DNA from: Ascidia mentula
Taxonomy: Eukaryota; Chordata; Ascidiacea; Phlebobranchia; Ascidiidae
DNA: 64,000 nucleotides
NCBI GenBank assembly: GCA_947561715.1
Contig: OX387197.1
Span: 17,902,266-17,966,265 of the forward strand
Direction of reading: 5' to 3'
Both the position numbers and the translations under genes were made by a program. Shown piece after piece: positions 1 to 14,000 of the stretch; within the stretch, counting starts at the first letter, position 1; each line of letters starts with the position of its first letter. The notes under the pieces were generated by a model, which was given only the letters and a program-made list of their open reading frames with translations, did not search any database and had not been told where the DNA came from.

Positions 1-469
1 TAGTTTGCAAAGACCGTGTTATTCATAGCATACAAAAGTATTGCTAAAGTAGCAAAAATTATTTGCCTTTGCTGTATGCGGCTTCTACCTACTCAAAACA
101 TAATTATACATAACTACAATACAGCTTACAATAATTTCATGACATTTTTATATTTATTCGGGCACTTGGGAGGTGTCCAGCAGCGAGTAACAAAAAAGAC
201 AAACAACAAGGAATCTAGCGAAAACAAAGGATAAACGGTATTTACAATATTTACAAAAAGAGAACGCAAGTAAAGGGGAGAATTACAAAAGGGAGGGGAA
301 GAAAGCGCAAATAAAGAGTAGCCTACACTCTGTGGGGTCCAGTTAAATATTCAAAAAATTCAAGGCTTTGGCAAGAACCGCCTCGAGGAGGGGGTCTGCA
401 TGGTCTTGTCCGCAGTAACCGATATTTAAAGTTGAGCGATTGACGGAAGGATTGGGTGAGATTTCTGTG
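1..469. other. Gene-free left edge
   Basis: No supported coding exon, RNA gene or clear repeat boundary is visible. The stretch from about 340 may be the untranslated 3' part of the LINE fragment that follows, but no A-rich tail or target duplication marks its end. Confidence 0.5.
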
Positions 470-555
470 TGTATTTTTAGCAAAATTGGGATTTTTTAAA
501 ATTTTGTTTCGGGTTTTCCATATTGTGTGGGTAAGGGTGGTGTTTATAATAATAA

Positions 556-1016
556 TCAGTGCTTGGGTGTATTATCGTCAAGCAGTTCGGGAAAATGTAA
601 ATAACTCGGATTATCGAAATAATAGGGGTTTTGTGGCATAAGTGCTCTGAGAACTGAAATAACCAAGGAACGAAGTGGTTGAATTTGGGAGCATTCAAAA
701 AATAAATGTTTGTTAGTTTCATATTTAATAGAACAAAAAGTACAAAAACAGTCATTGTCTAAAAGAAAGGGGGTATACGTTGACTTAGCGGGTAACAAAT
801 CATCAGCAATGCGAAAATTAAAAATCTTTAAATAATTGGGTAAAGAAGAATGATGAACTGAGGACCAATCTGTCAACTGAAAAAGGTTTGATTCAGGATT
901 TGTTAAACGTAAATAAAGGGGTTTTAACTTAGGAGAAAGTAGCTCAGATTCAGTGGGGGCAAACCTAAAAGTAAGGTCTAAAAGTAGAAAGAAGAAGGTG
1001 TTCTGGCATGAGGTAA
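556..1016 (-). pseudogene. LINE reverse transcriptase C-terminal fragment
   Basis: A minus-strand reading frame of roughly 150 codons stays open from about 1016 to the stop near 556. It contains a Cys-x2-Cys ... His-x4-Cys cluster (CTFCSIKYETNKHLFFEC), the zinc-binding region that follows the reverse transcriptase domain of many non-LTR retrotransposons. There is no upstream RT core or endonuclease in the window, so this is a 5'-truncated or decayed copy. A second LINE fragment with the same kind of zinc cluster lies at 41.0-41.5 kb but is a different sequence. I see no target site duplication here. The clade is not assignable from this piece alone. Confidence 0.6.
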
Positions 1017-1189
1017 ATTATTCTGTGTGCGTAAATTAAAAAATTTAGAGAGTGGTAAACCAATATTAAACTCAACAAAAGAAAGAACAGGGGTTGTGGG
1101 GGTATCCAAAATTCTATGTTTAAAATAGTTTTTGGCAGGAAAGAGGAAGAACAGTTTTGAGTAAAGTGGTATGTTGGCATAACGCCATA

Positions 1190-2039
1190 CCCGCCATGGT
1201 CACGCGACGCCGCCAGGGTTTGGATGGGAAGGGTAGGGTAGGATTGTGGTGACCCCCAACGAAGCCTGCCACATTAATTTTACTACATCAACGATTCGGT
1301 CGCAGCAGCCTTCATCCGGATATTGGAAGTTTACGTGTAAAAAAAATCATGCTGCTACCTCGTAGGGCGGCCAAGTAACCCGCGTTGAAAGTTTTGTTAA
1401 CTGGCGATTTTTTTTGTCAAATAACATCCCTTTGGTAATTTCAATACCTAAAAAACAAGAAAACAGTAATTTTACACAAAAAGGAGACTTTGTATCCATG
1501 CCTCTGCCTGTAAAATGACGTCATGATTACATCACTATATTTATTACGTCAACACAGTTATGTTGATACATACTGAAACCAAATATTATATAAGTTGGTA
1601 TACTTACACTTTAAAACTTTCATGTTCGACAAAACATCGTCGTATTTCGGAAAAAAAGTGGTAGGAAATGTTTAAGATTTTTATTTTATTGTAATCAATA
1701 AAGCACTAACTTGAACATAGTAAAACCTTAGCTCGAAAGTCTATACCCACGTTATTTTTGTATGATCACATGATAAAAACGCAGCACGACGCCATACAAG
1801 CAGCGTAAGATGCAGTATGTACCGCACATAATATAGCCTACCGTTGCATGGAAGTTATATGAGTCTTTTGCAGTCACACAGCAATACATGCTGTGACTTC
1901 CTACATAAGCATAGCGCTACAAGGTTCAGCAAATAACATTTTTTAATTCAAAGGAAAACAAATAATGCTTATTTCCACCGTTTTGTCTACATTGTTGTAC
2001 ATGAGTAAATATGTATTGTTCACAAATGGAAGAAAGACG
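1190..2039. other. Region downstream of GCLC, no gene
   Basis: There is no coding exon here. It contains a perfect TGACGTCA palindrome at 1516-1523, which matches a CRE consensus but may be chance. An ATTAAA-type signal on the minus strand (1942-1947) lies about 95 bases past the GCLC stop and could serve its 3' end. Confidence 0.5.
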
Positions 2040-5000
2040 TCAGTTTTCTGATGTGTCACCAAATAGCAATGGACATATCATTTCTCCCTTTTCAATCTGG
2101 TCACATTTCTTTACAAGGTCGTAGGCGATGGAATCGTTTACTTCGGAATTATGCTGGTATTCAGGGTGACGACGAACGAAATGTCGGATCCATTGCGCTG
2201 TAGTCATGCATTCACCTGAGAAATTAGAAAGTACCACATCGACATTCATCAAATCGAAGAGGGTTGTTCTATCTTCAATGTTCCCAGCATCATAAACTTA
2301 TATGCCTTAAACCAGTGCTTCCCAACCAGTGGGTCTCAACCCAGATCACGAAATTAATGCATTATAATTGTTTTTTATTCGTTTGGTCATATCTCATTGT
2401 GGGTCGCGCAATCAAACTTGCATTAAAAGTGGGTCGCGAACTGAAAAAGGTTGGGAAGCACTGCCTTAAACGATGGTTTGCCAGGTGGCCAATGCGCTGA
2501 CGTCTTGTAGAATTTGTTTGGTTGATGGTTAATGGTGTGTGTTATGAACTTGACAGACCAACGACTATTATCCAAAATTTCAGAAACAATGTTACTTAGC
2601 AAACATGCAGTAAATATGAAAGAGAATATACTTGATAACTGAACGTACTCACCAGATGCTCGCTTACTGATCAGATCACAGTATTTGTTAAGACGACTGC
2701 GAGCTTCAGCCTCGACGTCAACGCTGTCTAAAAATTTCTTTACTATCGGAATTAGGCCGGAAAATACATTTTTCTGCAAAATAAACATACAGTATTCTGT
2801 AAAACACAACCAAAAAAGATAATACTGCTATGAGATTACTTTGCCGTTGAAAACTTCGTCAGCAGTCATTTCTTCGAAGTGTGCTAGAACGGGAGGATTC
2901 ATCCCTAAAAATAAATGAGAAACCTTAGATTAGTCATTTGGAGTAAAAACACAACACTGATTGAACTTTGGATGGCATATATGTAAGTGTTGGCTTAAAG
3001 CGTTGTACTGCTATACCTTTGTTGCGATTTTTACATTGATTTTCTGAAGGCATTATGTTCGTACGGAAGTGGAAGGTTTGGTTAATCACCGCGTTGTTTT
3101 CTTGAGCTCGTGCCATGCCTTCTTCTACCTAGGAGGAAACATGTGAATTAACTGTTTTGCAAGAAACTTGTTCTTTCAAACACATTTAAACTCCTTACTT
3201 GAGACATTGGAATACGGAAATCCAACTTGTAGGTAAGAATGGCGCGTGTCAACAAAATGACAAACACGACGAAAGCTGCATTCTCGAAATCGGTGAGTTG
3301 TACATCCAGAACCCGAAACTCAATTCTCCAACCGATTGAAGAATTTGACGGGGGAGGTTTGAAGCGCAGAGATTGCCAGTTTGTCGATTGAATATTCTGG
3401 AAAAAAAACACATTAAAAAATCACGAAAAAACACAGTCGATTTGTTGTGGAAAATCTAAACGCCAGTTGCCTTAGTTGCCCAAGGTGAAAACACAATTAT
3501 TTCCAGCCAATATGGCTCATTTATAAATAAAGAAATTGACACTATCCCAGTGGTTCGCGACTTTCATTAACCACTGTTATAAAATAAAATGAGAATTTGC
3601 TCAGAAATGTTCACCTATTGCCATTGCACGGTTTAGCTTGTGGCAAACAAATGGAAGCTCGGGGTAATCTTGGAAAGACGATACAAGCAACTCCCCAACA
3701 GCATTTTAACGACTCATGCATCGCGACGCCCTATTTGGGAACCTTTTGCTGATTATTTTTTTGAAACATCGTTGCACTTATCGCAGTTTTTGTTTTAATG
3801 ATGCATGCACCAACGTACAAACTCTTGCCAATGTAAAGAACTTCATGTAACATTACAAAATCCTAAGTTGCTGAATCTGTTTTGGATGCAAACTCGTCGT
3901 CCTGAAAACATCGTAACTTACTTCAAAATGATCGCTATCGTTTTCGTCATCAAGTTCGATTTTCCCGGAAAACACAGACATAGGATCTCGTATCCATAAG
4001 TGGGCAATGTGATTCGCAAGTACTTCGTCGACACCTGAAAATTTAATACATCGCAGTAAAACCTCAGACTGCTGGGTCGTTTTGGCGAGGGCTTGAAAAA
4101 ATCAAAACCTGCGTCTGTGAGCATTTTTTTCGCATTTTCGTCTATTTCAAGCGGTGTGTCGTTGTACATTGTCGAATCCTCAGAAAGATAACAACTCACG
4201 GCGTCAAATCTCGACTTCCGTATCTTTTTTCTGCAGGAAAAGGTTTCCCAAAATATACTTCATCAAACAGAGTGCACCCAGATATACCACAGTACCCTGA
4301 GGTGTTGCTTTGATAGTTTTTGTTCAAAGGCAGCAATCCCCTTTCCTCTCTGGTTCGGTCGTCCACGCTCGCCATAATTACATTCCACCTAGTGTCGATA
4401 TCGGATAGAAAGCCGCGACAAATCGGTGACGAAGCGCTGACGGCCTGCTGAAATAAAAAGTCCGCACAACTTACAATAGCAAACAAACACAAACTGTGCA
4501 TACCACTGTATATCAGTGTATATAATAGTGCACAATCTTTTTCATGTGTTGATAACAATGCTGAGGAGCTTTAACATTTATGTTTAAACCTTATACTAAA
4601 TTTATTTCCAGCTGTGTGTTTTTTTACCATAACAGGGCAAATTGGAGCCAGTTGATCATAAAGCAACCGGGCTTCGTCGACATCGAATGCCTGGAAGGTG
4701 ACTTGAAGGCAACAATGACCCATGCCAAGTCCCATGCAGTCCATGTAAATGTGATCAGGTTTTGCTGCAGCGTCCGCTTCCGGGTCATTGAAAGTTTCGA
4801 TAAACGGGGACGGCGTGTGGACGTCTTTGAAAACTAAAGGTGTTGTACAAGTTGATGTAGTTGAACAAACACATTTCAACAGGAAGCGATATCAAGTGTG
4901 CACTTGCAAACCTACTCGGTATGTTGATGGCTATCTTCTCTCCCCTCCTTTTGCGAATGTTTTTGGTGAGATATCTGACAAAATACTTGAGTTTGTCGCC

Positions 5001-8000
5001 TGTTTGTCAACACTGTTTTTATCTTGTTTAAACTACGATCACGTACGGGAATCTCGGATGTCGAGTTATTCCCTGGTCTGGGAAAAACAACGACCTGGAA
5101 ACTGGATTCGATTCCGGACCGCTGATCGGATAATGAGGAACTGTAAAATCCCCACAACCTTCTCTGGAATGAAAGAAGTGTAATCATTTAATACAGTAAA
5201 CTGTCATTCGCTTCAACAGATGTACGGCGGTCAGTGGTTTGACAGGTATGTTGATTTGGAATTGTTAATAAAAACTTAAACTTGTGTAGGGTTGCCAAAC
5301 ATTGGAATTTTCCCTGGAACACTCGCTGTATCAGATATCTTAACCATTGTTGACAAACCGTGGGAAAACTGTAAGTGTCATGATCTGTTCGTCTGGCAAC
5401 AGGATCTTACGAACTTCCTTTCTTCTGCGTTACAAATTTCAAGCATGTTTAATTTCTTCAGTTTGTCGTGTCTGTCTCTGATCTATGACTATATGCTTGC
5501 TTGTGCACTGCTTTTATAAGAGACTGACTGTTAAACAACTTTATTCGCACGAGCTTTCGCGAGATTGATCTCGCTTCATCAGGTGCAGCAAAAAAAGCAG
5601 TGCTTCATCAGGTGGTTGTTTAACAGTCAGTCTCTTATAAAAGCAGTGCACAAGCAAGCATATAAGCATGTTTAAGCAACTCCTAATTTTCACAAAGGCG
5701 ACAGTTGACGGGTTAAAATCAATATAAAAACTACTTGATCATATGTAAAAAGTTCCTTGTTGAATTATCACCAGGTTTGGGTTTAAGTTTACCTTAATGC
5801 CATGCACTCCTCTACAGCATGCAACCGGTTTATATCACTGGAAAAGGGATTTGCCGGAGTCGATTCCAAAGTGTAACTGGCGTATTCTTGAGTCCACGCC
5901 GCTGTTGGACTGAATTTTTTTTACTTTGAAGAAAGCTTGCGAATAAATTTTTCGACCGTAAACTATTTATTGAGAAATGTTCGCAACAGAGGCATAAAAA
6001 ACATGACATGTTGTTACTTTGGCAAAACTCCATGAGGATGTTGTTTGTCATTTATTGTGCTATTCAGCTCCAATGCCTTTATATCCATGAAATGGTATCT
6101 ACCTTAAATCCTGAAAATCAATCTCTGTCTACATTTTATATGACTCTGCAACAATTTTTTTTAAACCTAAAATTTTCCGCCAGCTGCAGGGGCCTTATTA
6201 TTAAGCAGTGTCTTAATGTTTAACAACCATTTGCGAATTTTTGAAGAGGTCCTTACAAAACTTGGTGAATCCCCTTTGTGTAAAAATGACTTCCGACCTG
6301 TCCTGATTTCACAAAAAAAAAACATCAACAAATACAAACTTTTTTGTTTTAGCACTTTTTTCTCGCAGTTTGTTGCACAACTCTTCACCACGAATCGCAA
6401 GCCGCACCCTTTTGTTTTCGTGATCCAACTTCACAATCATGTATTCAACCTATAAAGAAAACAGCTAGTATATTTAGTTTATCCATAAACCCGATCGTAA
6501 AATGTCGGGGCCCGATATTGACAGTTAAAAGTTTACATGGCTTTGAATGCAGTGCGGTTAATTATTGTAACGCCTACTTCAGTGCTCCTGGTGGGCACAG
6601 ACGTCCACTCTGGTGCTTCTACGTAGATTCAAAAACGCGCCTGCCAGGTCCCAACTACAGGCTTCTTCCCACTAATATCCAACAAAATTCCAACAGTTTA
6701 TTGTATTAACAAAGCCCTTGTTGGCTTCAATTAGCGAGATGTACTTCACGGGATTAGGCGGACGGTTTTCTAAATGAAATATTGGGCCATGAGTACGATA
6801 GAAAAATGCCGGTTTCAAAGATAAAACATTCTCACCGAAACGTTTTGACCAGGACTTTAAACAGTTAATTTTCAACGAGCATTCAAGTCGAACTGCAAGT
6901 AACAAACAAAGTACACTTTAAACCAGGTTTGACAATTCAAGACAATGGCTATTGACATAAACACACATGCAAATAAAACAACACTTACCGAAAACAACTG
7001 GGTCACTAATTACTGTGAGACTTGATGTTCACAGCAATAAAAACAGGTTACTTAACTTGTTAAGAATAATTAACTTAAATTTCCTGCAAAACAAATAACA
7101 CAAGATTCGTAGACCCACGAAACTAACTACAGTTGTCAGCAAACTTGCCGAACACGAGGGGAGAATTTCTCCACGTGGAGGCGCTATTTATACAGAAATT
7201 TACCATTTGGGGAGACAGTAGATTTACGATGTAACATCCTCCCCCACAAATGTACGGCTCAGAAGAGTACATTTCCAATTCACAAACAAAAAATAACATC
7301 GTAAATCGCACAAGTTACGGAGACGAAAAATTTGCCAATTTCAATTGGCTAGTTGCAGCAAAGTCTGTATGAATAAACATGCGTGGGTGTTAGCTCAACA
7401 GCATAGCGTTCATTTCTTCATGTCTTCCTTCAATTTAGAGCACCACGCTCAATACTAGTAGTCGACGACTAGTTGTCGGAGCCTGTCGAATGCACTTGGG
7501 AACCGCTAGCCTCGAAAACAAGGCACAACTTTGCAATTGGCCTTTTGATTATGTTTGATTTCGTTTTGACGTCGACTTGTCTGACAACTCCATGTTTGTC
7601 CGGATAGGTATTTATAACTCGACCAAGGTCCCAGCCTCGACGGGGCATAGATTCGTTAACAACGAGAACAATATCGCCGACTTCGATATTTTTTCTTCTG
7701 TCTGGCCACTTTTGCCGCAAAGCGATGGTTGGCAAGTACTCATTGGTCCATCGTCTCCAAAATTCGTCAGCTAAGAACTGCACTTGGCGCCAGCGACGGC
7801 GGGTGTAGTTGTCCTTTTCGTCAAATTGCCCAGGTGCCATAATAGGGCTTGGCTTCTGTAACAGAATGTGATTGGGTGTCAAAGGAACGTCGTTGCTTGG
7901 ACTAAACGTGACGGGCGTCAACGGTCTGGAGTTGAGTATATTTTCAACTTCCACCATCAACGTACGTAGGGTATCTTCACTAATAATCGGGGACTTGTGT

Positions 8001-11000
8001 AGCATCGAGTTCAGGATTTTTCGTATGGAACGGATTAATCTCTCCCATATGCCGCCCATGTGACTTGCTGCTGGGGGATTAAACGCCCATTTTATTCCTT
8101 TCTGTTGAAGATGAGCTTCCAGCTTCTCCTTGTTCAGCTCCTCCAGGGCTTCGCGTAAAACACGCTCTGCTCCCACAAAATTCGTTCCATTGTCGCTATA
8201 AATTTCAACTGGCTTTCCTCTTCGGGCAATAAATCTTCTCAAGGCGTTTATGAACGAGTCGGTTGACAAATCTTCGGCAACTTCGATATGCACGGCACGC
8301 ATCGTCATGCAGGTAAAAATGCAGCCATATCTCTTTACTTCGCTGCGGCCGCGCTTCACTAAAAAGGGACCGAAAAAATCGATTCCGGTGTACGAGAATG
8401 GTGGCTCGTTCGGCTTCAAGCGTGCTGGTGGTAGATCTGCCATCAGTTGCTGACTGCGAGGCACGTTGCGTTTGCGGCAAGGTATACAGTGAACGAGAGC
8501 ACGACGGACAGCTGCACCACCCTTGACAATCCAGTACTTCTGGCGGATCGCCGTCCATGTATGTGCAGTCCCTGAATGACCGCCTTGCTCGTGGTAATGC
8601 GTAATAATTAGCTTTGTCAAATGGTGATTACTTGGTAAGATGATGGGATGTCTGGATTCAAAGGGAATGGGTGCGTTGTCCAATCTTCCTCCAAGTCGAA
8701 GGACACCGCTTATCAGTTGCGGGTTTAACTTGTTTAAGCACTTCGTTTGGTTAGACTTCTTCAACCAGCGACGACCCTTTTGATCTGTGCCTAAATTCGA
8801 CAGAGCTTCAAATGCAATTGGAAACGCTGACCTTTGGACATACTTCACCAATTCCAGCTCTGCCTGTAAAATCTCTTCAACAGTCAGTTTTCCCTTCTGA
8901 ACAGTTTTCTTCGAATGCAGGTAGAGTTTGTACCGCAATATCCAGGCTACTGCCTTCTTCAACTTAAACAATGACGAAAACCTGTTTATTAAAGTGTCAA
9001 CAGGATTGATTGTAGAACAGCAAGTTGCCATTGACTTCTTTACTTCAATTGGCTTAAATTCGTCTGGTACACATTCCTTAAGGGCAGGGTTACATGGCCA
9101 AGAACTTTCATGCTTCTGTAAAAATCTCGGACCCTTGAGCCATAAACTTGATCCAAGCAGCTTCTTCACTGAAATTCCTCGTGATGCTTCATCAGCCGGA
9201 TTCTGCTTGGTTCCTACATGCCTCCATTGGGATGTGGTAGTTTGCTGATGTATTTTTGATAAACGATTTGCCACAAATGTGGAAAAACGCTTTCTCTCAT
9301 TTGAAATGCTAAAAAGAACAGCACTTGAGTCAGTCCAAAATGTAGATCTACAATCAGGATAGTCCAAGTGTTCATGTAACCACTTGTCAGCTTTAACAGC
9401 AAGAACAGCTGCAACAAGTTCCAATCTGGGAATGCTTTCACTTTTTGGTGGAGTGACCTTAGATTTTCCACACAGAAAAGAACAATATACACAATGATTC
9501 TCATCCTCTTGTCGAAGGTAAGTAACAAATCCATAACCATTTACAGATGCATCACAGAAATGGTGGATTTGGCGTTCAATCACTCTTCCAAAATCTGGTG
9601 GGTTCAAACATCTTGGCAATAAAAGCTGCTTAAGTTCAGGCAGCTGACCACACCATTTTTTCCACTTTTCGGACAGGAATTCTGGGATTGTGTCATCCCA
9701 GCCCAACTTCAACTGAATAACTTCTTGCTGAATTCTTTTTGCAACTAAAACAACAGGTGCTGCAAAACCAAGAGGATCATATAGGGAATTAATGACCGAC
9801 AATAGTCTTCTTCTGGTAAGTCTTTGTTCGTCAATATAGCTTCTTGTTCGAAACCCAAACTTGTCCTCAAATACATTCCAATACACGCCCAGCACTCTTT
9901 CCTTGACACTTTCTTTCGGGCTGATATCTTTCATTGATTTTGCTATTTCAGTTTCAGGGATCCGGTCCAAAACTGCTTGGCTGTTTGAAATCCACTTTGT
10001 GAGACGAAAACCTCCCCTTTGTAGCAATTTACAAAGTTGGAAAACAGTCTTAATTGCTTCCTCTTCAGTAGGTGCAGATGCTAAACAATCATCTACATAA
10101 AAATTGTGCTTCACTATTTCAGACACATGTTTGTCAAACTCATGTCCAAATTCCTCAGTGGTGTGCTTCAAACAGAATGTAGCCATACATGGGGATGAGG
10201 TGGCTCCAAATATGTGGACTAACATTCGGTGAACTGTTGGCTTCTTTGTGAGATCACCTTCAGGCCACCATAAAAACCTCAGTAAATTTGAATCACTCTT
10301 CTTTACTCTAACTTGGTGGAACATAGCTTCCACATCACCAACAATTGCAATTTGATTCTTTCGGAAGCGGGTTAGCACACTGACCAGACTGTTAACAAGG
10401 TCAGGACCCTGCATGAGACTATCGTTTAAGGACACACCCTTTTGTGTTGCAGCGCAATCAAAGACGACTCTGACTTTGTCTGGTTTATGTGGGTGATAAA
10501 CTGGATGGTGAGGAAGGTACCACGTGGGGTCACTTGTTTGTAGTTCTTCAGTTGGCACCTGTTCAGCATATCCTTTGTCTATGTACTCTTGAATTCTTTC
10601 CACATATCCTTTGCAAAGGAAGTCATCCTTTTGCAAGCGCCTTTGCAAATACAGCAATCTTTTTTGCGCTGAAACTAAATTGTCTCCAGGTAATTTTACG
10701 CTATTCCTCTTGGGTAAAGGTAGGACAAAATGTCCATCCACATGTTTAACTTCTTCCTTCATAAACTTTAAAACCTTTCTGTCTTCCTTAGATGTGGGGA
10801 ATTGCAAATCTCCAGGTTCTTCACAAAAATCTTGGTACCATGACCTTTGTATTCTTTGATCCAGTTCCAATGTTCTGATTCGATTGGCTTGCACATACCC
10901 TTTATCTGGTGATGGACCAATCAACGACCACCCCAGTGGAGTTCTCGCAGCAAATGGCTCCTTTTTCCCTCCAGTTCGAATCTCCAGGGTGCGATGAGCA

Positions 11001-14000
11001 TACGGTGTATCGGTACCAATTAACAGCATAATTTCCTCACTGTCAACCTTTGGCATCTCAAGACCTTTTAGATGAGGCAAGCTTTGTAGATCCTCGTCAG
11101 TTGGGTAGGAGTATGGACTTACTGGAATATGATCCACGGACATGGCTTCTTCAATGTTGATGACTTCATTACCATCCATGGATACCACTTGTAAATCAAC
11201 ACCAATTCCTTCTAGCATCTTTGGCCTCCGCCCAAGTGTATCCATTTGAATGCGTTTGAACTTTCCCTTTAAACCAAGTTTTTCGATTAGCTTTGTATGA
11301 CAAAACGTAGCATCGGACCCAATGTCAAGAAAGGCATAGGACTCGAATTCTCTGCCATTGGCAACAAACTTTACAGGTAGGACACTCATATATGCACTCC
11401 TTCCATTCTTTGATGTGTTGCAACAAACCTTCCCTGTACAAGGCACATCACTTACAGATGAACTTACATTTCTTGCATCAGGATTTCTTATAGCTGATGC
11501 ACTTCTTGTGGGCAAATGCAATAATGCATGGTGCTTTCTTCCACAACCTTCTACAGAACAAGTAACAGCTTCTTTGCACTGCTTTGCAATGTGACCAGGA
11601 TTTAGGCAATTGAAACATAAATACTTCTCACGAAACCAGTTGGCTCTTTCTGAAACAGATTTTTTCTTCAAACTAGGGCAGTCAACGAAGGAGTGACTTT
11701 GGCTGCAGAACAAGCACTTCGAAACTGATTTTGTAAACCTGGTCTGTGTGGGCGCTCTATTCGCCTTGGTTACAACTGTGTGAACAGAACTCTTCTTGGG
11801 TGGCTTGTCCTGGGGCTTCCTTTCTTCTCTTTTGCGAGGTACCAGCAGTTTTGCAAAAACAGTGTTGGCAACCTCTGCTTCTTCTTCAACAAACTCCACT
11901 AAATGCTGGAAATTTGCTTCTTCACCCTTTTCTCGGAGAATAGTAGCCGCACGACGTTTCCACAAATTCTGTGAGTTGTATGGTAACTTCAATACCAACT
12001 CAACCAACCTGTCAGTGGTGTTCAGATCACTAAAATTTCCCAAGCCTTTCAAAATCAAAAGACATTTGCGCAGTGAAGTAGCAAACTGCTGCAAACCATC
12101 AGAATCATCTGGTTTGAGATTTGGACCACTTGTAAGTTGGCGAACAAAGGCTCTTGACACTATGTATGGTTTTCCGAAATTGTCATATAGAATGCTTTGA
12201 GCTTGAGCATATCCCAATTCAGGTGGCATAACTGTACAATGCTCAATTAATGAGTAAGCCTTTCCTTTGCAATAATTCATTAGATAGTTCATCTTTACTC
12301 GATCAGAAGGTGCCTTCTTTTCAATAGTGGCTTCGAAACTTCTGATAAATGGCCAATAATCCATTGGTTCTCCATGAAATTTCAGTGAATCTGTTTTTGG
12401 TGTAGACATTGCATCACCAACTGCTGCCATTATTCCACGCACAACAGCACTTTCAGGTTGTACAGTTTCTGCTTTAGATGGGTTTGCTGGGTCAGCTTTG
12501 TCCAGCGGAGAGGTGTACTTGGACTTGCAGGGCTTCAACAATAGAACTTCATTTTCTTCAGCAAGACCATTATGAAAAAGTTTTGGAATATCGGTTTCAT
12601 TTGATCTCATTTTCCCATCATCTAGAGACACATTAGAAGCTGCCTCCCAAATTTTAACTTCTGCTTCAGCTTCTTCAATTTCACACTGTGCTGCTAGTGT
12701 TTGCCTTTGAGCTTCAAGTTTTTGTTTTTCATGTTCAATTTGTTGTGTTTTCTCAACATGCCGTGATCTCACTTGAGCCTTTTCAAGACGAACCTTTGCT
12801 TCCAACCGCTTTACACTGGATGATGTACTTCCCTGTGTCTTTGTAGAGCTTCTTGAAAAATGGGTAGACTTGGAAGAGCTCGTCCTCGCACTTCGGGCCT
12901 GTTGCACAGCCGGAAAAGTACGAACAGCAACTGGAGATGTAACGAATGACGAAGAACTAACATCAATGTTCTCTCCAACCTGAATTTTGAAATTCGTTTG
13001 AAACTGACCAATTCTTGCTTCCATTTCCTTCTTACATTGAATGACTTCCTGTAACTGTAGTTGAAAGTCATCATGCCTTTCACCTGATGGCACCCACTCT
13101 AAAAGCTTAGAATATGTGTTTATCAAGCGAGTTGAAACTTCTTCAATACGTTTTGAAACAGAATTAACCAATGAAATATCTTTGTACATGATTGCATTTT
13201 CAGCAGTCTTATACCAGTCATTCAGTAATTCTTTGTCATGCTTCAGTTGGATCATTGAAGGTGCTGCATGTTTTTTCAGCACTACTTGGTGCCTAGATAT
13301 TGGTGATGAAAAGGATTGACCTCCTTCACTTCCAGGCATAGCTTCACTTTAAATCAAAAACGTTTGTTTTGCAAACGTTTCGAAAACTTCGAATGTAACG
13401 CCTACTTCAGTGCTCCTGGTGGGCACAGACGTCCACTCTGGTGCTTCTACGTAGATTCAAAAACGCGCCTGCCAGGTCCCAACTACAGGCTTCTTCCCAC
13501 TAATATCCAACAAAATTCCAACAGTTTATTGTATTAACAAAGCCCTTGTTGGCTTCAATTAGCGAGATGTACTTCACGGGATTAGGCGGACGGTTTTCTA
13601 AATGAAATATTGGGCCATGAGTACGATAGAAAAATGCCGGTTTCAAAGATAAAACATTCTCACCGAAACGTTTTGACCAGGACTTTAAACAGTTAATTTT
13701 CAACGAGCATTCAAGTCGAACTGCAAGTAACAAACAAAGTACACTTTAAACCAGGTTTGACAATTCAAGACAATGGCTATTGACATAAACACACATGCAA
13801 ATAAAACAACACTTACCGAAAACAACTGGGTCACTAATTACTGTGAGACTTGATGTTCACAGCAATAAAAACAGGTTACTTAACTTGTTAAGAATAATTA
13901 ACTTAAATTTCCTGCAAAACAAATAACACAAGATTCGTAGACCCACGAAACTAACTACAGTTGTCAGCAAACTTGCCGAACACGAGGGGAGAATTTCTCC

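Noticed and set aside
1516..1523. Perfect CRE palindrome TGACGTCA
   Set aside because: Eight-base match far from any start codon; chance expectation is not negligible, so it is not called as a regulatory feature.
3548..3755. Possible hAT MITE starting CAGTGGTTCGCGAC in a GCLC intron
   Set aside because: The right end does not give a convincing inverted match and the flanking 8-mers disagree.
4912..5187. Minus-strand FPRPG string as a candidate for the missing GCLC block
   Set aside because: Similarity is limited to four or five residues with no matching splice phase.
5830..5950. Minus-strand NTPVTLW string as a candidate for the missing GCLC exon
   Set aside because: Only a few residues resemble the family, and the conserved continuation is absent.
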